Part shown: one piece after another, positions 27,832 through 38,414 of the stretch
Layout of the letters: each line of letters begins with the position of its first letter
Numbering within the stretch: position 1 is the first letter of the stretch
Assembly (NCBI GenBank): GCA_963773155.1
Contig: CAVZAB010000004.1
Coordinates: 124,001-188,000 of the forward strand
Reading direction: 5' to 3'
From: CAVZAB01 sp963773155
GTDB lineage: Bacteria; Pseudomonadota; Alphaproteobacteria; Rhizobiales; Beijerinckiaceae
DNA: 64,000 bases
The notes under the pieces: generated by a model
Told to the model about the DNA's origin: nothing
What the model saw: the letters and a program-made list of their open reading frames with translations, nothing else
The model's database searches: none
Translations under genes and position numbers: made by a program

Positions 27832-28889
27832 ACAAGCTTGCCGGTGCGCACGCTCTCGTCGGCGGCAAAGACTATGCGCAGTGAATTCAGGGCATCGCGA
27901 TGATGGTCGGCGAGATCAGCACCGGTCCGGATCGCGTCGAGGAGCAGCCGCTGCTCCAAGTCGCAGAGCGCCTGGAGGTCGGGTTCGCCGTCGGTTACGA
28001 TCAGCTGATCGGGCGCGGCAAAGGTGCCGGCCGCATTCAGCTTGGACCGGTGCAGCCGCAGCGCATTGGTGCGCGTATGGCGGTCATGATCGCTGGAATC
28101 CTGGTTGCCGGATTCCGCGCTAACGATCGACACACTGCCGTTCGGCCCGATCATGTCCTTCACGAAAAAGGCAGTCTCGCTCATCATCGGCCCCCAGCCC
28201 GCTTCGTACCAGCCGACCGACCCGTCGTCGAAGGCAATGTGAAGATGCCCATAATTATACATATCGGCGGCAATTTCCTCGCTCAGTCGCGCGCCGAGCG
28301 CGTGCACGGCGACCGGGCGCGCGCCGGTCACCAGACACATGATGTCGACATAATGGACACCGCAATCGACGATTGGCGAGGTCGACCGCATCAGCGATTT
28401 GTGAACCTCCCAGAAACGCCCCGAGGATTGCTGATTGAGGTTCATCCGCATGACCAGCGGTTTGCCGAGCGTGCGGCCGATTTCGACGAAGCGTGTCCAG
28501 GACGGGTGGACACGCAGAATATAGCCGATCAGCAATTTGCGTGAGGCCGCGGCCGCTGCCGCAACCACCCGTTCGGCATCCTCGAGCCTCGCTGCCAGCG
28601 GCTTTTCGCAAAAGACGTGGCAGCCTGCGGCAAGGGCCCTGAGGCAGAGATCGGCATGGTCCTGCGTATAGGTGTTGACCGATACCACATCCGGCCTGAC
28701 CGCAGCGAGCGCCTGGTCGAAATCGCCGTAGAGCGGTACTTGTGGGAATTCGTTCGCGAGGTCGGCGCGCCGCTCCGGCCTGTTGGTAACAAGGCCGGCG
28801 AGCGCGAAGCCGTCGATTGCGGCATAGGCCCTTGCGTGGCTCTTGCCCATCGTGCCCAGTCCGACGACGAGTACCCGTAACGCACCCAT
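27822..28889 (-). CDS. Gfo/Idh/MocA family NAD(P)-dependent oxidoreductase
   Basis: Sugar or inositol dehydrogenase-like protein, 355 residues. The N-terminal Rossmann fold shows VVGLGTMGKSHARAYAA; the EKP motif appears as VFCEKPLAARLEDAE, and the C-terminal domain has DCGVHYVDIMCLVTGARP with the conserved HxxD-type dyad. The 3' end overlaps nagA by 10 bp, convergently. It is 34 bp downstream of the RbsC-type permease and is the probable catabolic enzyme for what that importer brings in. Confidence 0.9.
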   Translation of the reverse strand: MGALRVLVVGLGTMGKSHARAYAAIDGFALAGLVTNRPERRADLANEFPQVPLYGDFDQALAAVRPDVVSVNTYTQDHADLCLRALAAGCHVFCEKPLAARLEDAERVVAAAAAASRKLLIGYILRVHPSWTRFVEIGRTLGKPLVMRMNLNQQSSGRFWEVHKSLMRSTSPIVDCGVHYVDIMCLVTGARPVAVHALGARLSEEIAADMYNYGHLHIAFDDGSVGWYEAGWGPMMSETAFFVKDMIGPNGSVSIVSAESGNQDSSDHDRHTRTNALRLHRSKLNAAGTFAAPDQLIVTDGEPDLQALCDLEQRLLLDAIRTGADLADHHRDALNSLRIVFAADESVRTGKLVQL

Positions 28890-28923
28890 GGCACCTCCGA
28901 TCCGCCGCGGCCGTCCTGACCCT

Positions 28924-29877
28924 CTATCGGGCCGGTTTCCGGCCCCCGGCGGCGACGATAACGCCGATAATGACGAGGCCGGTGACCAATTGCCGAAGGC
29001 CGGCGCTGACGCCGAAAGTATTCAGCATGGTAAGCAGCAGGACAAGAAAAAGTGCCGCCCCCCAGATTCCCGTCACATTTGCGCGGCCGCCAGCAACCGA
29101 TGTTCCGCCGATCACCACGACGGCGATCGAAGCGAGCAGATATTCATCGCCGATTTCGAGCGACGAGCCACGGAAATAGCCGGCGAGAAGTGCGCCGCAC
29201 AGACCGCCGAGCGTGCCGCTCATAACATAGGTGGCAAAGCGGACCCGCTCGACGGGAATGCCGGCGAGGAAGGCGGCCCGGCGGTTCTGGCCAATCGCCA
29301 AAACCGAGCGGCCATAGATGGTTTTTTGCAGGAGCACGGCGGCAAGCAGCGCAAATAGAACCGTACCGATCGCCAGCACCGGTATGCCAGCTAGATGGGC
29401 GCTGGTGAATTCGGCAAAGCCCGGCGGCGGCTTGATCTGCAGACCACGGCCATAGCTGATCCCGGCGGATTGAATGACGAAGCTGAGCGACAAGGTCGCG
29501 ATGATCGGCGGAATTCGCAACAGCCGGATCAGCAGATAATTGCCGGCCCCGATAAGCGTGCCGCTGGCCAGCGCCCCAACAAGGCCGAGGCCAACCCTGG
29601 CGTCCGAACCGTCCATGACCTTCATAGCGACGGCGCTGGCAAGCCCGATATTGGCCGGCAGCGACAAATCGACATTGCCGGGTCCGAGCGTGATGACGAA
29701 CATTTGCGCCAGGCCGACGATGACCGAGAATACGGCCAGTCCGAGGGCCCCGCTGATCATGTCGAACGCACCGAGGCCCCCAGTGAATATGATCGCCGCA
29801 AGCCAGACGAGAAGGGCGCCGAGAAACGACCAGACCCAGACCGGGGCAGCCAGGGCGAAGCGGGTGACGAGACTCAT
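28924..29877 (-). CDS. Sugar ABC transporter permease (RbsC family), second copy
   Basis: CUT2-type permease of 317 residues with eight to ten hydrophobic segments. VITLGPGNVDLSLPANIGLA and the cytoplasmic segment QNRRAAFLAGIPVERVRFATYV are typical of RbsC-like proteins. It begins 1 bp after the previous permease ends, so the importer uses a permease heterodimer, as in AI-2 or rhamnose systems. Confidence 0.9.
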   Translation of the reverse strand: MSLVTRFALAAPVWVWSFLGALLVWLAAIIFTGGLGAFDMISGALGLAVFSVIVGLAQMFVITLGPGNVDLSLPANIGLASAVAMKVMDGSDARVGLGLVGALASGTLIGAGNYLLIRLLRIPPIIATLSLSFVIQSAGISYGRGLQIKPPPGFAEFTSAHLAGIPVLAIGTVLFALLAAVLLQKTIYGRSVLAIGQNRRAAFLAGIPVERVRFATYVMSGTLGGLCGALLAGYFRGSSLEIGDEYLLASIAVVVIGGTSVAGGRANVTGIWGAALFLVLLLTMLNTFGVSAGLRQLVTGLVIIGVIVAAGGRKPAR

Positions 29878-29878
29878 G

Positions 29879-30816
29879 TCATTCCTGCTCCCGGCGGCCG
29901 ATCAGGGCGCGCGCCGCAAGGACCGCGATCAATATGCCGCCTTGCGCGGCGACCTGCCAATCCGGCGATATCCGCATGAACGTCAAGAGCGAACCGGCCA
30001 GCGTCAGGGTCAGGGCGCCGATGACGGCGCCAACCGGCGACACCCGGCCACCGACGAATTCACCGCCGCCGAGAATGACACCGGCAATCGACAACAGGGC
30101 GTAGCCCTTGCCGATATTTGCATCGGCCGACGTGGTCAGGCCGATCAGCGCCATGCCGGCAAAGACCCCGAACAGTCCGGCAAGCGCGAACATCGCGACC
30201 TTGGCCCGCAGCAACGACCAGCCGGCCCTGGCAATGGCCTGGGGATTGCCGCCGGCACCGCGGATCAGGGTGCCATAGGAGGAGCGCATCAGCGCGAAAT
30301 GGACGACAAGCCCGATCAAAAGAGCGGTGACGATCGGCAAGGGCAGCCAGGGGATTTTGACGTGCATCAGGTCGAACAGCCATGGCGGCGGCTTGCCACC
30401 CGGCTTGGGCAGCAGCAGAATTGAAAGGCCCTGCCAAACGAATGACATGCCAAGTGTCACGACTATCGAGGGAATGTTGCGCAGATGGATGATCGCGCCC
30501 AGGAGCGCATAGACCAGGATACAGCCAAGCAGCGCCATCAGGCCCAGTGCCGGCGCATCATGCAGCCAGGTCGCGGTCACGCAGCCGACGAAGCTGACGA
30601 ATGTGCCGATCGAAAGGTCGAGATCGTTGACGGTTATAACGAACATCTGGGCAATGGTCGCCAGAACCAGGGAATCGCCAGATTGAGCATCAGGCTCAGC
30701 CCGAAATAGCTGATGGCGCGCGGATTGAGATAGGCGATCCAGGCGATGATGAGCGCCAGCGAGAGGGCCGGCAGGGCGGCGCGCAGGAATGGCCGCGCCG
30801 TCAGCGTCGCGCGCAA
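29879..30816 (-). CDS. Sugar ABC transporter permease (RbsC family), first copy, frameshifted
   Basis: CUT2 permease, about 312 residues when repaired. The N-terminal helices (LPALSLALIIAWIAYLNPRA) read from 30816, a TTG start, and break at the G3 run 30670-30672; adding one base gives LNLAIPLVLATIAQMFVIT and joins the rest, VNDLDLSIGTFVSFVGCVTA onward, ending at 29879. The start is unsure: a GTG overlapping the upstream stop at about 30857 (GTGA) is in a different frame, so a second shift near 30816-30830 is possible. Confidence 0.83.
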
Positions 30817-30853
30817 CGAAGGGCGGGCCGGCGCGCGGCGGCGATCGTGCTGC

Positions 30854-32315
30854 TCACGCGACCACCTCGAAGGAGGCTTGGATAATGCGTTCCTCGCTCA
30901 CCTCGCTGCGGGTCAATTGATCAACTATACGGCCATTGCGAAAGACGCAGACATGATCGCAATGATCGAGTTCCTCGGTTTCCGTTGTATACCAGAGGAA
31001 GGTGCGGCCGGCGCGAGCTTCCATACGGATCATGTCGTAGACTTCACGCTTGGTGCTGATGTCGACGCCGCGCATCGGATCGTCCATCAGAACGATCTGG
31101 GCGTTTGAGCCGAGCGCCCGCGCGAACAAGGCCTTCTGCTGGTTGCCGCCCGACAGCGAAAGGATGTTATTGGCCATGTCGGGTGTGCGAATGCCGCATT
31201 TTTTTCTGCCAGGTCGCGGCGAATTCCGCCTCGCGCCGCGCCGAGATCAGGAAGTGCCGGCGCAGCTCCTTGAGCGAGCGGACGCCGATATTCGCGGCAA
31301 TCGACCAAAGCGGAAAAATGCCGTCAGCCTGGCGATCGCCAGCGATCAGCGCCACCGGCGCATTGACCGTGACGTCCGAGCCGGACAGGCCGGCCGCGGC
31401 GAAGATTTTGAGCAGCAATTCGGTCTGGCCGTGGCCGGAAAGTCCGGCGAGGCCAACGATTTCGCCGCGGTGGGCGACGATGGCCTTGTCGCCGGCCTTG
31501 ACCCGCACCAGGATCTCGTCGCTGGACGGACCCGATACGGCCGCAGCCGCCGGCGGCTGGGCAAGCGTGCCGCTACCGCCCATCGCCGCGACCAGGCTTT
31601 CGCGGTCATAATTGGCCGCAGCGCCCGTCGAGACGATCTTTCCGTCGCGCATGACGACGATCCGATCGCAGGTTTTCAGGATCTCGCCGAGCATGTGGGA
31701 GATCAGGATACAGCTCGTGCCGGCGGCTATGACGCGGCGAACGAAGCCGAGCAATTGGCCGGCCGTATGGGCATCGAGGGAGGAGGTCGGCTCGTCGAGA
31801 ATGACGAGATGCAGCGGTTCCTTGGTGACGCTGAAGGCGCGCGCGACCTCGATCATCTGGCGGAGGCCGATCGGCAGATCGCCGACGAGCGCGTCGGGGC
31901 GGATTGCGTGGCCGGGAAAGATCTCGTCCAGTCGCTCCAGAATGAGCGCGCCGGCACGGCGGCGCCAGCCCCAGCCGGACAGGTCCGGATGGACGATTCT
32001 GGTGTTTTCGGCGACCGTCAGATTTGGGCACAGCGACAATTCCTGAAAGACGCATCTTAGCCCGAGCCGCTGCGCCCGAACGACGCTATAGGCATCCTGC
32101 AGCTCGCCCGCCACCTCGATCCGGCCGGCATCGGGGGTCAGCGTGCCGGCCAAAATATGCATCAGGGTCGATTTGCCGGCGCCATTATGACCGACCAGAC
32201 CGACACATTCGCCCCGCCCGACCCGAAAGTCGGCTCGTTCAATCGCCCGGACGGCGCCGAAGCTCTTTTCGACGCCGTCCAAACTTACAATGGCTTGTGG
32301 GCGTTCCGGACTCAT
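30854..32315 (-). CDS. Sugar ABC transporter ATP-binding protein (RbsA family), frameshifted
   Basis: Double-ATPase subunit of a CUT2 importer, about 487 residues when repaired. The first domain has GHNGAGKSTLMHIL and VILDEPTSSLD. The second begins near residue 240, with the usual degenerate P-loop (GLAGLSGHGQTELLLKIFA), and its signature LSLSGGNQQKALFARAL and Walker B IVLMDDPMRGVD lie after the break. The break is the T7 run 31199-31205: removing one base joins QKK to CGIRTPDMANNIL. A homopolymer error is the simplest cause. Confidence 0.88.
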
Positions 32316-32359
32316 TTGTGGTGCTGAACCCTTGTCCGGGCGCGCCTTCGGGAGCCGAT

Positions 32360-32399
32360 CAAGCGGCTATTTGTGGATGCAAGCGGCTATTTGTGGATG
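32360..32399. repeat. Perfect 20-bp tandem duplication at the 3' end of the binding-protein gene
   Basis: Two adjacent identical 20-bp units (32360-32379 and 32380-32399). Each unit contains the last codons and the TAG stop of the binding-protein gene on the minus strand, so the stop is duplicated just downstream. It is either a recent slippage event or an assembly artefact. It does not alter the protein. Confidence 0.9.
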
Positions 32400-33409
32400 T
32401 TGGAGTTGATCGCCTTCTTGGCATCCGCAAGCGTATATTCCGCGCTGGCGACGCCGCCGACCGGAATGCTTGGCAAAGACGCCTCGAAATTGTCTTGCGT
32501 GAATTGCAGATAGGGGACGAGCAGGTCGTGCGGGATGTCCTTGCGCCCGTCGAGCACCTGCTGGGCCACCCAGAAGGCAAGCGTCGAAACGCCCGGCGCA
32601 ATCGAGGCCGACCAGGTCGTATACCCATTGGCGGCCTTCTGCTCCTTCCACCATTGCAGCTCATCCTGACGATTGCCCATGATAATCAGCGGGGTCGGCC
32701 GACCGGCGGCCTTGAAGGCCTGGGCGGCACCGTAGCCGTCGCCACCCTGGTCGACGATGGCGGCGATCTCCGGCAACGACGGCAGTACGGTCGTGACCGC
32801 CTTCTGCGCCGTCGTTTGATCCCAGTCACCCTCGACCGAGTTGACGATCTTGAATTGCGGGCGCTTGGCGACCGCCTCGACAATGCCAGCATGGATCGCA
32901 TCATCGATCGAGGTACCGGCGACGCCGCGGATCTCCAGCAGATTGCCGCCCTTTGGCAGCCGGCCGGCGACAAATTCGACTTCCTTGGCGCCCATGTCCT
33001 TGAAATCGACGACGACTCGATAGGCGCAGGGCTCGGTCACGATACCGTCGAAGGAGACGACGACGATGCCGGCGTCGCAGGCCTGCTTGATGGCGCCGTT
33101 CAAAGCGTCGGGGGAGGAGGCATTGATGACGATAGCGTCATAGCCCTGCAGGATCAGGTTCTGGATCTGCGCGGCCTGGGTCGGGACCTCCTTGTCGGCT
33201 GTCGTAAAGACGTCGGCGGCGCCAACGACGCCATCAGCGACCGCCTTCTTGGTGACGATGTCATAGCTCTTCAGCATCGCCTGACGCCAGGAATTGCCAG
33301 CGTAATTGTTGGAGAAAGCGATTTTCTTCGCTTTGGTGTCGGCAACGGCAGGCATGCCCGCGACCAGCGCCGCTAGCGCGACGCCCGCCAGACCATAGGT
33401 AGCTTTCAT
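32387..33409 (-). CDS. Sugar ABC transporter periplasmic binding protein (RbsB-like)
   Basis: Type I periplasmic binding protein, 340 residues from the ATG at 33409, which has GGAGGA eight bases upstream. Signal peptide YGLAGVALAALVAGMPAVAD, then KKIAFSNNYAGNSWRQAMLK, IVINASSPDALNGAIKQACD and VVVSFDGIV are typical of Peripla_BP_4 sugar binders. First gene of the rbsB-A-C-C-dehydrogenase operon. The sugar or polyol is not identifiable. Confidence 0.9.
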   Translation of the reverse strand: MKATYGLAGVALAALVAGMPAVADTKAKKIAFSNNYAGNSWRQAMLKSYDIVTKKAVADGVVGAADVFTTADKEVPTQAAQIQNLILQGYDAIVINASSPDALNGAIKQACDAGIVVVSFDGIVTEPCAYRVVVDFKDMGAKEVEFVAGRLPKGGNLLEIRGVAGTSIDDAIHAGIVEAVAKRPQFKIVNSVEGDWDQTTAQKAVTTVLPSLPEIAAIVDQGGDGYGAAQAFKAAGRPTPLIIMGNRQDELQWWKEQKAANGYTTWSASIAPGVSTLAFWVAQQVLDGRKDIPHDLLVPYLQFTQDNFEASLPSIPVGGVASAEYTLADAKKAINSNIHK

Positions 33410-33667
33410 TATTTCCTCCACTTTCGGTTATCCGCGGCGCTTTTGCGCCGCTTCACGAAATTCCTGCCCATGCTGCCGAACGGGCGACGTTCGCCGGGCC
33501 GGCTGCTTGAAGCGCCGGCACCCTCGCAAATCACCTCGCCGGTGTCAAAATGGCGGGGCGCCGCTTTCCTCGACCTGTGCTAAAATACCAATTGACATGC
33601 GCGACGGCACTATGATTTGCCGGCGGCGGCACGCCGCCATCGGGGCCGAGGCCGGCGGCCGCGCGCG

Positions 33668-35932
33668 ATGCTTGACCGCCAAGCGTTCTCGCGCCGACCG
33701 GCGGTCGCCGCCACCCAGCCCCGGGCCAGACATTTGCGCCATTCCCTAGACAGCCCCAAGCCGCAGGAAACGCTGGTCGGCTCGGTCGAGCGGGTGACTT
33801 TTCACAATGCCCAGAACGGCTTTACGGTTCTCAAGGTCAAGGCCCGCGGCCAGCGCAACCTGATCGCCGTCGTTGGCCATGCGGCGACGATCTCGGCTGG
33901 CGAATTGATCCATGCCGTCGGCCAATGGCTGACCGACCACACCCATGGTCTGCAGTTCCGGGCCGACATTCTCGCCGCAACCCCGCCGACCAATGGCGAG
34001 GGGATTGCCCGCTACCTCGGCTCCGGCATGGTCCGCGGCATCGGCCCGAAGCTCGCCGAGCGCATTGTCGGAGCCTTCGGCGTGAGCACTTTTGACATTA
34101 TCGAGTCGCAACCCGAACGCCTGCGTGAGGTCGAGGGAATCGGCGCCTTTCGCTGCGCCAGAATTGCCGCCAGCTGGGCCGAGCAAAAGGCAGTTCGCGA
34201 CATCATGGTGTTTCTGCACAGCAATGGTGTCGGCACCTCGCGAGCGGTGCGCATTTTCAAGACCTATGGCCACGAGGCCATCAAGATCATGACCGAAAAT
34301 CCCTATCGGCTCGCCGAGGACATTCGGGGAATTGGGTTTCGTAGCGCCGATGCGATCGCTATGCGGCTCGGCATTGCCCGCGAGGCGCCGCAGCGCCTAC
34401 GGGCGGGGGTTGCCTTCGCGCTGCAGGAAGCGACCGACAAGGGCCATTGCGGACTTCCGTCGGCGGCACTTGCCGAGCTGGCGACAGGCCTGCTCGAAGT
34501 CGAGCCCATGCTGATCGCAACGGCACTCAGGGCGGCGCTCAATGAGGGGCAGGTGATTGCCGACACGATCAACGGCGAGACCTGCCTATTTCTGCCGAGC
34601 CTCTATCAGGCCGAACGCGGCATAGCCGACGGCCTGATCGCGCTCGCCAAAGATCCGCTGCCTTGGCCGACCATTGATGTCGCCCGCGCACTGACCTGGG
34701 TCGAGGCTCGCAGTGGCAAGACGCTCGCCCCCTCGCAGCGCGCGGCGGTCAGCCGGATTCTCTCGGCCAAGGTCGCGGTCCTTACCGGTGGTCCAGGCGT
34801 CGGCAAGACCACATTGCTCGACGCCATTTTGCGCATTCTGACGGCCAAGGGGAGCCGGGTGCTGCTGGCTGCGCCGACCGGACGGGCCGCCAAGCGAATG
34901 AGCGATCAGACCGGGTTCGAAGCCAAGACCCTGCACCGACTGCTTGAAATCGACCCTCGCGAGGGCAGCTTCCGCCGCAATGCCGATAACCCGCTCGATT
35001 GCGACCTCTTGATCATCGACGAGGCCAGCATGGTCGATACGCCATTATTGTTTGCGGCGGTGCGGGCGCTGCCGCGCCGATCAGCCCTGCTTCTGGTCGG
35101 CGATGTCGATCAGCTGCCGTCGGTCGGCCCCGGCCAGGTACTCGCCGACATCATCGGTTCCGGGGCGGTCGAAGTTGCGGCACTGCGCGAAGTATTTCGG
35201 CAAGCGGCGGCAAGCCGCATCGTCGTCAACGCGCACCGGATCAACCGTGGCGAAATGCCGGAATGGCCGCAGCGCGGCGAAGCCTCGGATTTTTGGTTCG
35301 TCGAGGCCAAGGATCCGCAGACCGGTGCCGCCAAGCTCGTCGAGATCGTCCGCGAACGCATCCCCCGCCGCTTCGGCCTTGATCCCGTCCGCGACATACA
35401 GGTCCTCTGTCCGATGCAGCGCGGCGAACTCGGCGCACGGGCCCTGAACCAGGATCTGCAGCGCGCCCTCAATCCCAGCCCGGCGTCCGGCGTCGAGCGA
35501 TTCGGCCAGACCTTCGCCCCGGGCGACAAGGTCATGCAGACTGAAAACGACTACGACCGCGAAGTGTTCAACGGCGATCTCGGCATCGTCTTGCAGGTCG
35601 ATGCGGAGGACAACGCCCTGGTTGTCGATTTCGATGGCCGACCGGTGAGCTATCCTTTCGCCGAGCTCGACAATCTCACGCTCGCCTATGCCTCGACCAT
35701 CCACAAGTCCCAGGGTTCGGAATATCCAGCGGTCGTCATTACGCTGGCGACCCAACATTACCGCATGCTCGCGCGCAATCTTCTTTACACGGCGGTGACC
35801 CGCGGCAAGCGGCTGGTCGTCATCGTTGGCCAGAAGCGGGCGCTCGCCATTGCGGTGAAAAACGGCACCCAAGGTCGCCGATGGACCAAGCTTAGGGAAT
35901 GGCTGGCCGCGCCCGCGGCGCGGCGCGGCTAG
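33668..35932 (+). CDS. recD2: RecD2-type ATP-dependent DNA helicase
   Basis: Superfamily 1B 5'-3' helicase of about 754 residues. It has an N-terminal RecD2 domain (GSVERVTFHNAQNGFTVLKV), helix-hairpin-helix region (ARYLGSGMVRGIGPKLAERI), Walker A TGGPGVGKTTLLDAIL, motif II IIDEASMVD, motif III VGDVDQLPSVGPGQV and the C-terminal IHKSQGSEYPAVVI. Members act without RecBC. The start is uncertain: TTG 33617, ATG 33668 and TTG 33734 are possible, and homology begins at about 33770. It converges with gyrB, 16 bp apart. Confidence 0.9.
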   Translation: MLDRQAFSRRPAVAATQPRARHLRHSLDSPKPQETLVGSVERVTFHNAQNGFTVLKVKARGQRNLIAVVGHAATISAGELIHAVGQWLTDHTHGLQFRADILAATPPTNGEGIARYLGSGMVRGIGPKLAERIVGAFGVSTFDIIESQPERLREVEGIGAFRCARIAASWAEQKAVRDIMVFLHSNGVGTSRAVRIFKTYGHEAIKIMTENPYRLAEDIRGIGFRSADAIAMRLGIAREAPQRLRAGVAFALQEATDKGHCGLPSAALAELATGLLEVEPMLIATALRAALNEGQVIADTINGETCLFLPSLYQAERGIADGLIALAKDPLPWPTIDVARALTWVEARSGKTLAPSQRAAVSRILSAKVAVLTGGPGVGKTTLLDAILRILTAKGSRVLLAAPTGRAAKRMSDQTGFEAKTLHRLLEIDPREGSFRRNADNPLDCDLLIIDEASMVDTPLLFAAVRALPRRSALLLVGDVDQLPSVGPGQVLADIIGSGAVEVAALREVFRQAAASRIVVNAHRINRGEMPEWPQRGEASDFWFVEAKDPQTGAAKLVEIVRERIPRRFGLDPVRDIQVLCPMQRGELGARALNQDLQRALNPSPASGVERFGQTFAPGDKVMQTENDYDREVFNGDLGIVLQVDAEDNALVVDFDGRPVSYPFAELDNLTLAYASTIHKSQGSEYPAVVITLATQHYRMLARNLLYTAVTRGKRLVVIVGQKRALAIAVKNGTQGRRWTKLREWLAAPAARRG

Positions 35933-35948
35933 TCGACCGAGCGCGGCA

Positions 35949-38414
35949 TCAAATGTCGAGATTGGCGACGCTCAGCGCGTTGGCCTGGATGAACTCGCGC
36001 CGCGGCTCGACCAGTTCGCCCATCAGCTTGACGAAAATGTCGTCGGCCTCGTCCATTTCCTTGACCCTAACCTGCAGCAGGGAGCGGACGTTGCGATCGA
36101 GGGTCGTCTCCCACAATTGTTCGGGATTCATCTCGCCAAGTCCCTTGTAGCGCTGCGTCTTGAGCCCTTCACGGCCGGCCGCCATGATCGCCTCGACGAG
36201 TTCGCTGGGGCCCGCAACCTGCTTGGTCACGCCCTTGCGCAGGAAGGTTGCCGGTCGGTTGTAGATCTCGCGCAGGGATGCGGCGAGTTCGTCGAGCTTG
36301 CGGGCTTCCGCCGAGGCGAGCAGATTGGCATCGAGCACGGCGGCATGGCGAACGCCGCGTACCTCGCGGGCGAAAACATAGCCATTGGTCTCGGCCCGCC
36401 CGGTCCAGCCGCGTTCAGTCTCCTCGGACAATAGGTCGAGCCGCTCGGCGATCAGCTGGGCCCGGCCGGCCGCTTCGCCCTCAGGCAGGGCCGCGATCGG
36501 TTTCAAGGCGCCGGAAATCGCCGCCTGTTCGACCGAAGTCCGGTCGTAGCGGGAATGGAGGCCGGCCAGGACGCCGCGCACGACGCGCGCCTCATCGACG
36601 ACGGACCGCAAATCCTGCAGGCCGCGCTCGACGCCCGAGGCGAGCCTGAGTACGGCGCCTTCGACCCCATCGCCAATTAGGAAATCCTCGAGTGCGCGCT
36701 CGTCCTTGAGATAACGTTCGGACTTACCGCGCGCCACTTTGAACAGTGGCGGCTGGGCAATGTAGAGATAGCCGCGCTCGATCAGCTGCGGCATCTGCCG
36801 AAAGAAGAAAGTTAGAAGGAGGGTGCGGATGTGCGAGCCGTCGACATCGGCGTCGGTCATAATGATGATCTTGTGGTAGCGCAACTTGTCCGGATTGAAA
36901 TCATCCCGGCCGATCCCGGTGCCGAGCGCCGTGATCAGCGTGCCGATCTCCTGGCTTGACAGCATTTTGTCGAAGCGCGCCCGCTCGACATTGAGGATCT
37001 TGCCGCGCAGCGGCAGGACCGCTTGGTATTCGCGGTTGCGCCCCTGCTTGGCCGAGCCGCCGGCTGAATTGCCCTCGACGATGAACAATTCGGCCTTGGC
37101 TGGATCGCGTTCCTGGCAATCGGCGAGCTTGCCCGGCAGATTGGCGACGTCAAGCGCGCCCTTGCGGCGGGTCAATTCGCGCGCCTTGCGGGCGGCCTCG
37201 CGCGCGGCGGCGGCTTCCACCACCTTGCCGGCGACAGTGCGAGCTTCGGAGGGATGCTCCTCGAGCCATTGTCCGAGTGCCTCGTTGACAATGTTCTCGA
37301 CCGCCGGTCGGACTTCGGAAGAGACCAGTTTGTCCTTGGTCTGCGACGAGAATTTCGGATCGGGAACTTTGACCGAGAGGACGCAGGTCAATCCCTCGCG
37401 GCAATCATCGCCGGTCAAATCGACCTTTTCCTTCTTGGTCAGGCCGGACGAATTGGCATAGGCGGTCACTTGCCGGGTGAGCGCGCCGCGAAAACCGGCG
37501 AGATGAGTGCCGCCGTCGCGCTGCGGGATGTTGTTGGTGAAGACCAGGACATTCTCGTGATAGGAATTATTCCACCACAGCGCGACCTCGACCGCGATCC
37601 CGTCGCGTTCGCCCCGCATCATCACCGGCGCGTTCAAGAGCGGACTCTTGGTCCGGTCGAGATAGCGCACGAAGGCCTCGAGGCCGCCCTCGTAATAGAG
37701 TTCCTCGCGACGCACTTCGGCATGCCGAGCATCGGTTAGAACAATCCGCACGCCGGAATTGAGAAAGGCGAGTTCGCGCAGCCGGTGCTCGATCGTCGCA
37801 TAATCGAACTCGGTCATCGTGAATGTTTCGTTCGACGGCAGGAACGTCACTTCGGTGCCGCGCTTTGGCTTGCCGTCGATAAGCGGCGCCGGGCCGGTGA
37901 CAGCAAGTGGCTGCACGGCATTGCCGTGCCGGAATTCCATTTCGTGCTGGCGTCCGTCGCGCCAGACCCTAAGCTTGAGCGAGGCGGAGAGAGCATTGAC
38001 GACCGAGACGCCGACGCCGTGTAACCCGCCCGAGACTTTGTAGGAATTCTGGTCGAACTTACCGCCCGCATGGAGCTGCGTCATGATCACCTCGGCCGCC
38101 GACACACCCTCCTCGTGATGGATGTCGGTCGGGATGCCGCGGCCATTGTCGGTCACCGTGCACGAACCGTCCGGATTGAGGGTCACGGTGACGCGCGAAG
38201 CATGGCCAGCCAAGGCCTCGTCGATCGCATTGTCGACGACCTCATAGACCATGTGATGCAGACCAGAACCGTCGTCGGTGTCGCCAATATACATGCCGGG
38301 CCGCTTGCGGACCGCGTCGAGCCCCTTGAGGACCTTGATTGAATCGGCGCCGTAAGAATTGACAGCGGCTTCGCCGCCATTGTCGGGAGCGTCAGCTGAA
38401 GGGTTTTCGTCCAT
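35949..38414 (-). CDS. gyrB: DNA gyrase subunit B
   Basis: ATPase subunit of gyrase, 821 residues, close to alphaproteobacterial length. The GHKL ATPase (MYIGDTDDGSGLHHMVYE; DNGRGIPTDIH; LHGVGVSVVNALS), the TOPRIM motif EGNSAGGSAKQGRNRE with IMTDADVDGSHIRTLLLTFF, and the C-terminal RYKGLGEMNPEQLWETT are intact. recF lies upstream, separated by a lysE relic; recF-gyrB adjacency is a common ancestral arrangement. Confidence 0.97.
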   Translation of the reverse strand: MDENPSADAPDNGGEAAVNSYGADSIKVLKGLDAVRKRPGMYIGDTDDGSGLHHMVYEVVDNAIDEALAGHASRVTVTLNPDGSCTVTDNGRGIPTDIHHEEGVSAAEVIMTQLHAGGKFDQNSYKVSGGLHGVGVSVVNALSASLKLRVWRDGRQHEMEFRHGNAVQPLAVTGPAPLIDGKPKRGTEVTFLPSNETFTMTEFDYATIEHRLRELAFLNSGVRIVLTDARHAEVRREELYYEGGLEAFVRYLDRTKSPLLNAPVMMRGERDGIAVEVALWWNNSYHENVLVFTNNIPQRDGGTHLAGFRGALTRQVTAYANSSGLTKKEKVDLTGDDCREGLTCVLSVKVPDPKFSSQTKDKLVSSEVRPAVENIVNEALGQWLEEHPSEARTVAGKVVEAAAAREAARKARELTRRKGALDVANLPGKLADCQERDPAKAELFIVEGNSAGGSAKQGRNREYQAVLPLRGKILNVERARFDKMLSSQEIGTLITALGTGIGRDDFNPDKLRYHKIIIMTDADVDGSHIRTLLLTFFFRQMPQLIERGYLYIAQPPLFKVARGKSERYLKDERALEDFLIGDGVEGAVLRLASGVERGLQDLRSVVDEARVVRGVLAGLHSRYDRTSVEQAAISGALKPIAALPEGEAAGRAQLIAERLDLLSEETERGWTGRAETNGYVFAREVRGVRHAAVLDANLLASAEARKLDELAASLREIYNRPATFLRKGVTKQVAGPSELVEAIMAAGREGLKTQRYKGLGEMNPEQLWETTLDRNVRSLLQVRVKEMDEADDIFVKLMGELVEPRREFIQANALSVANLDI

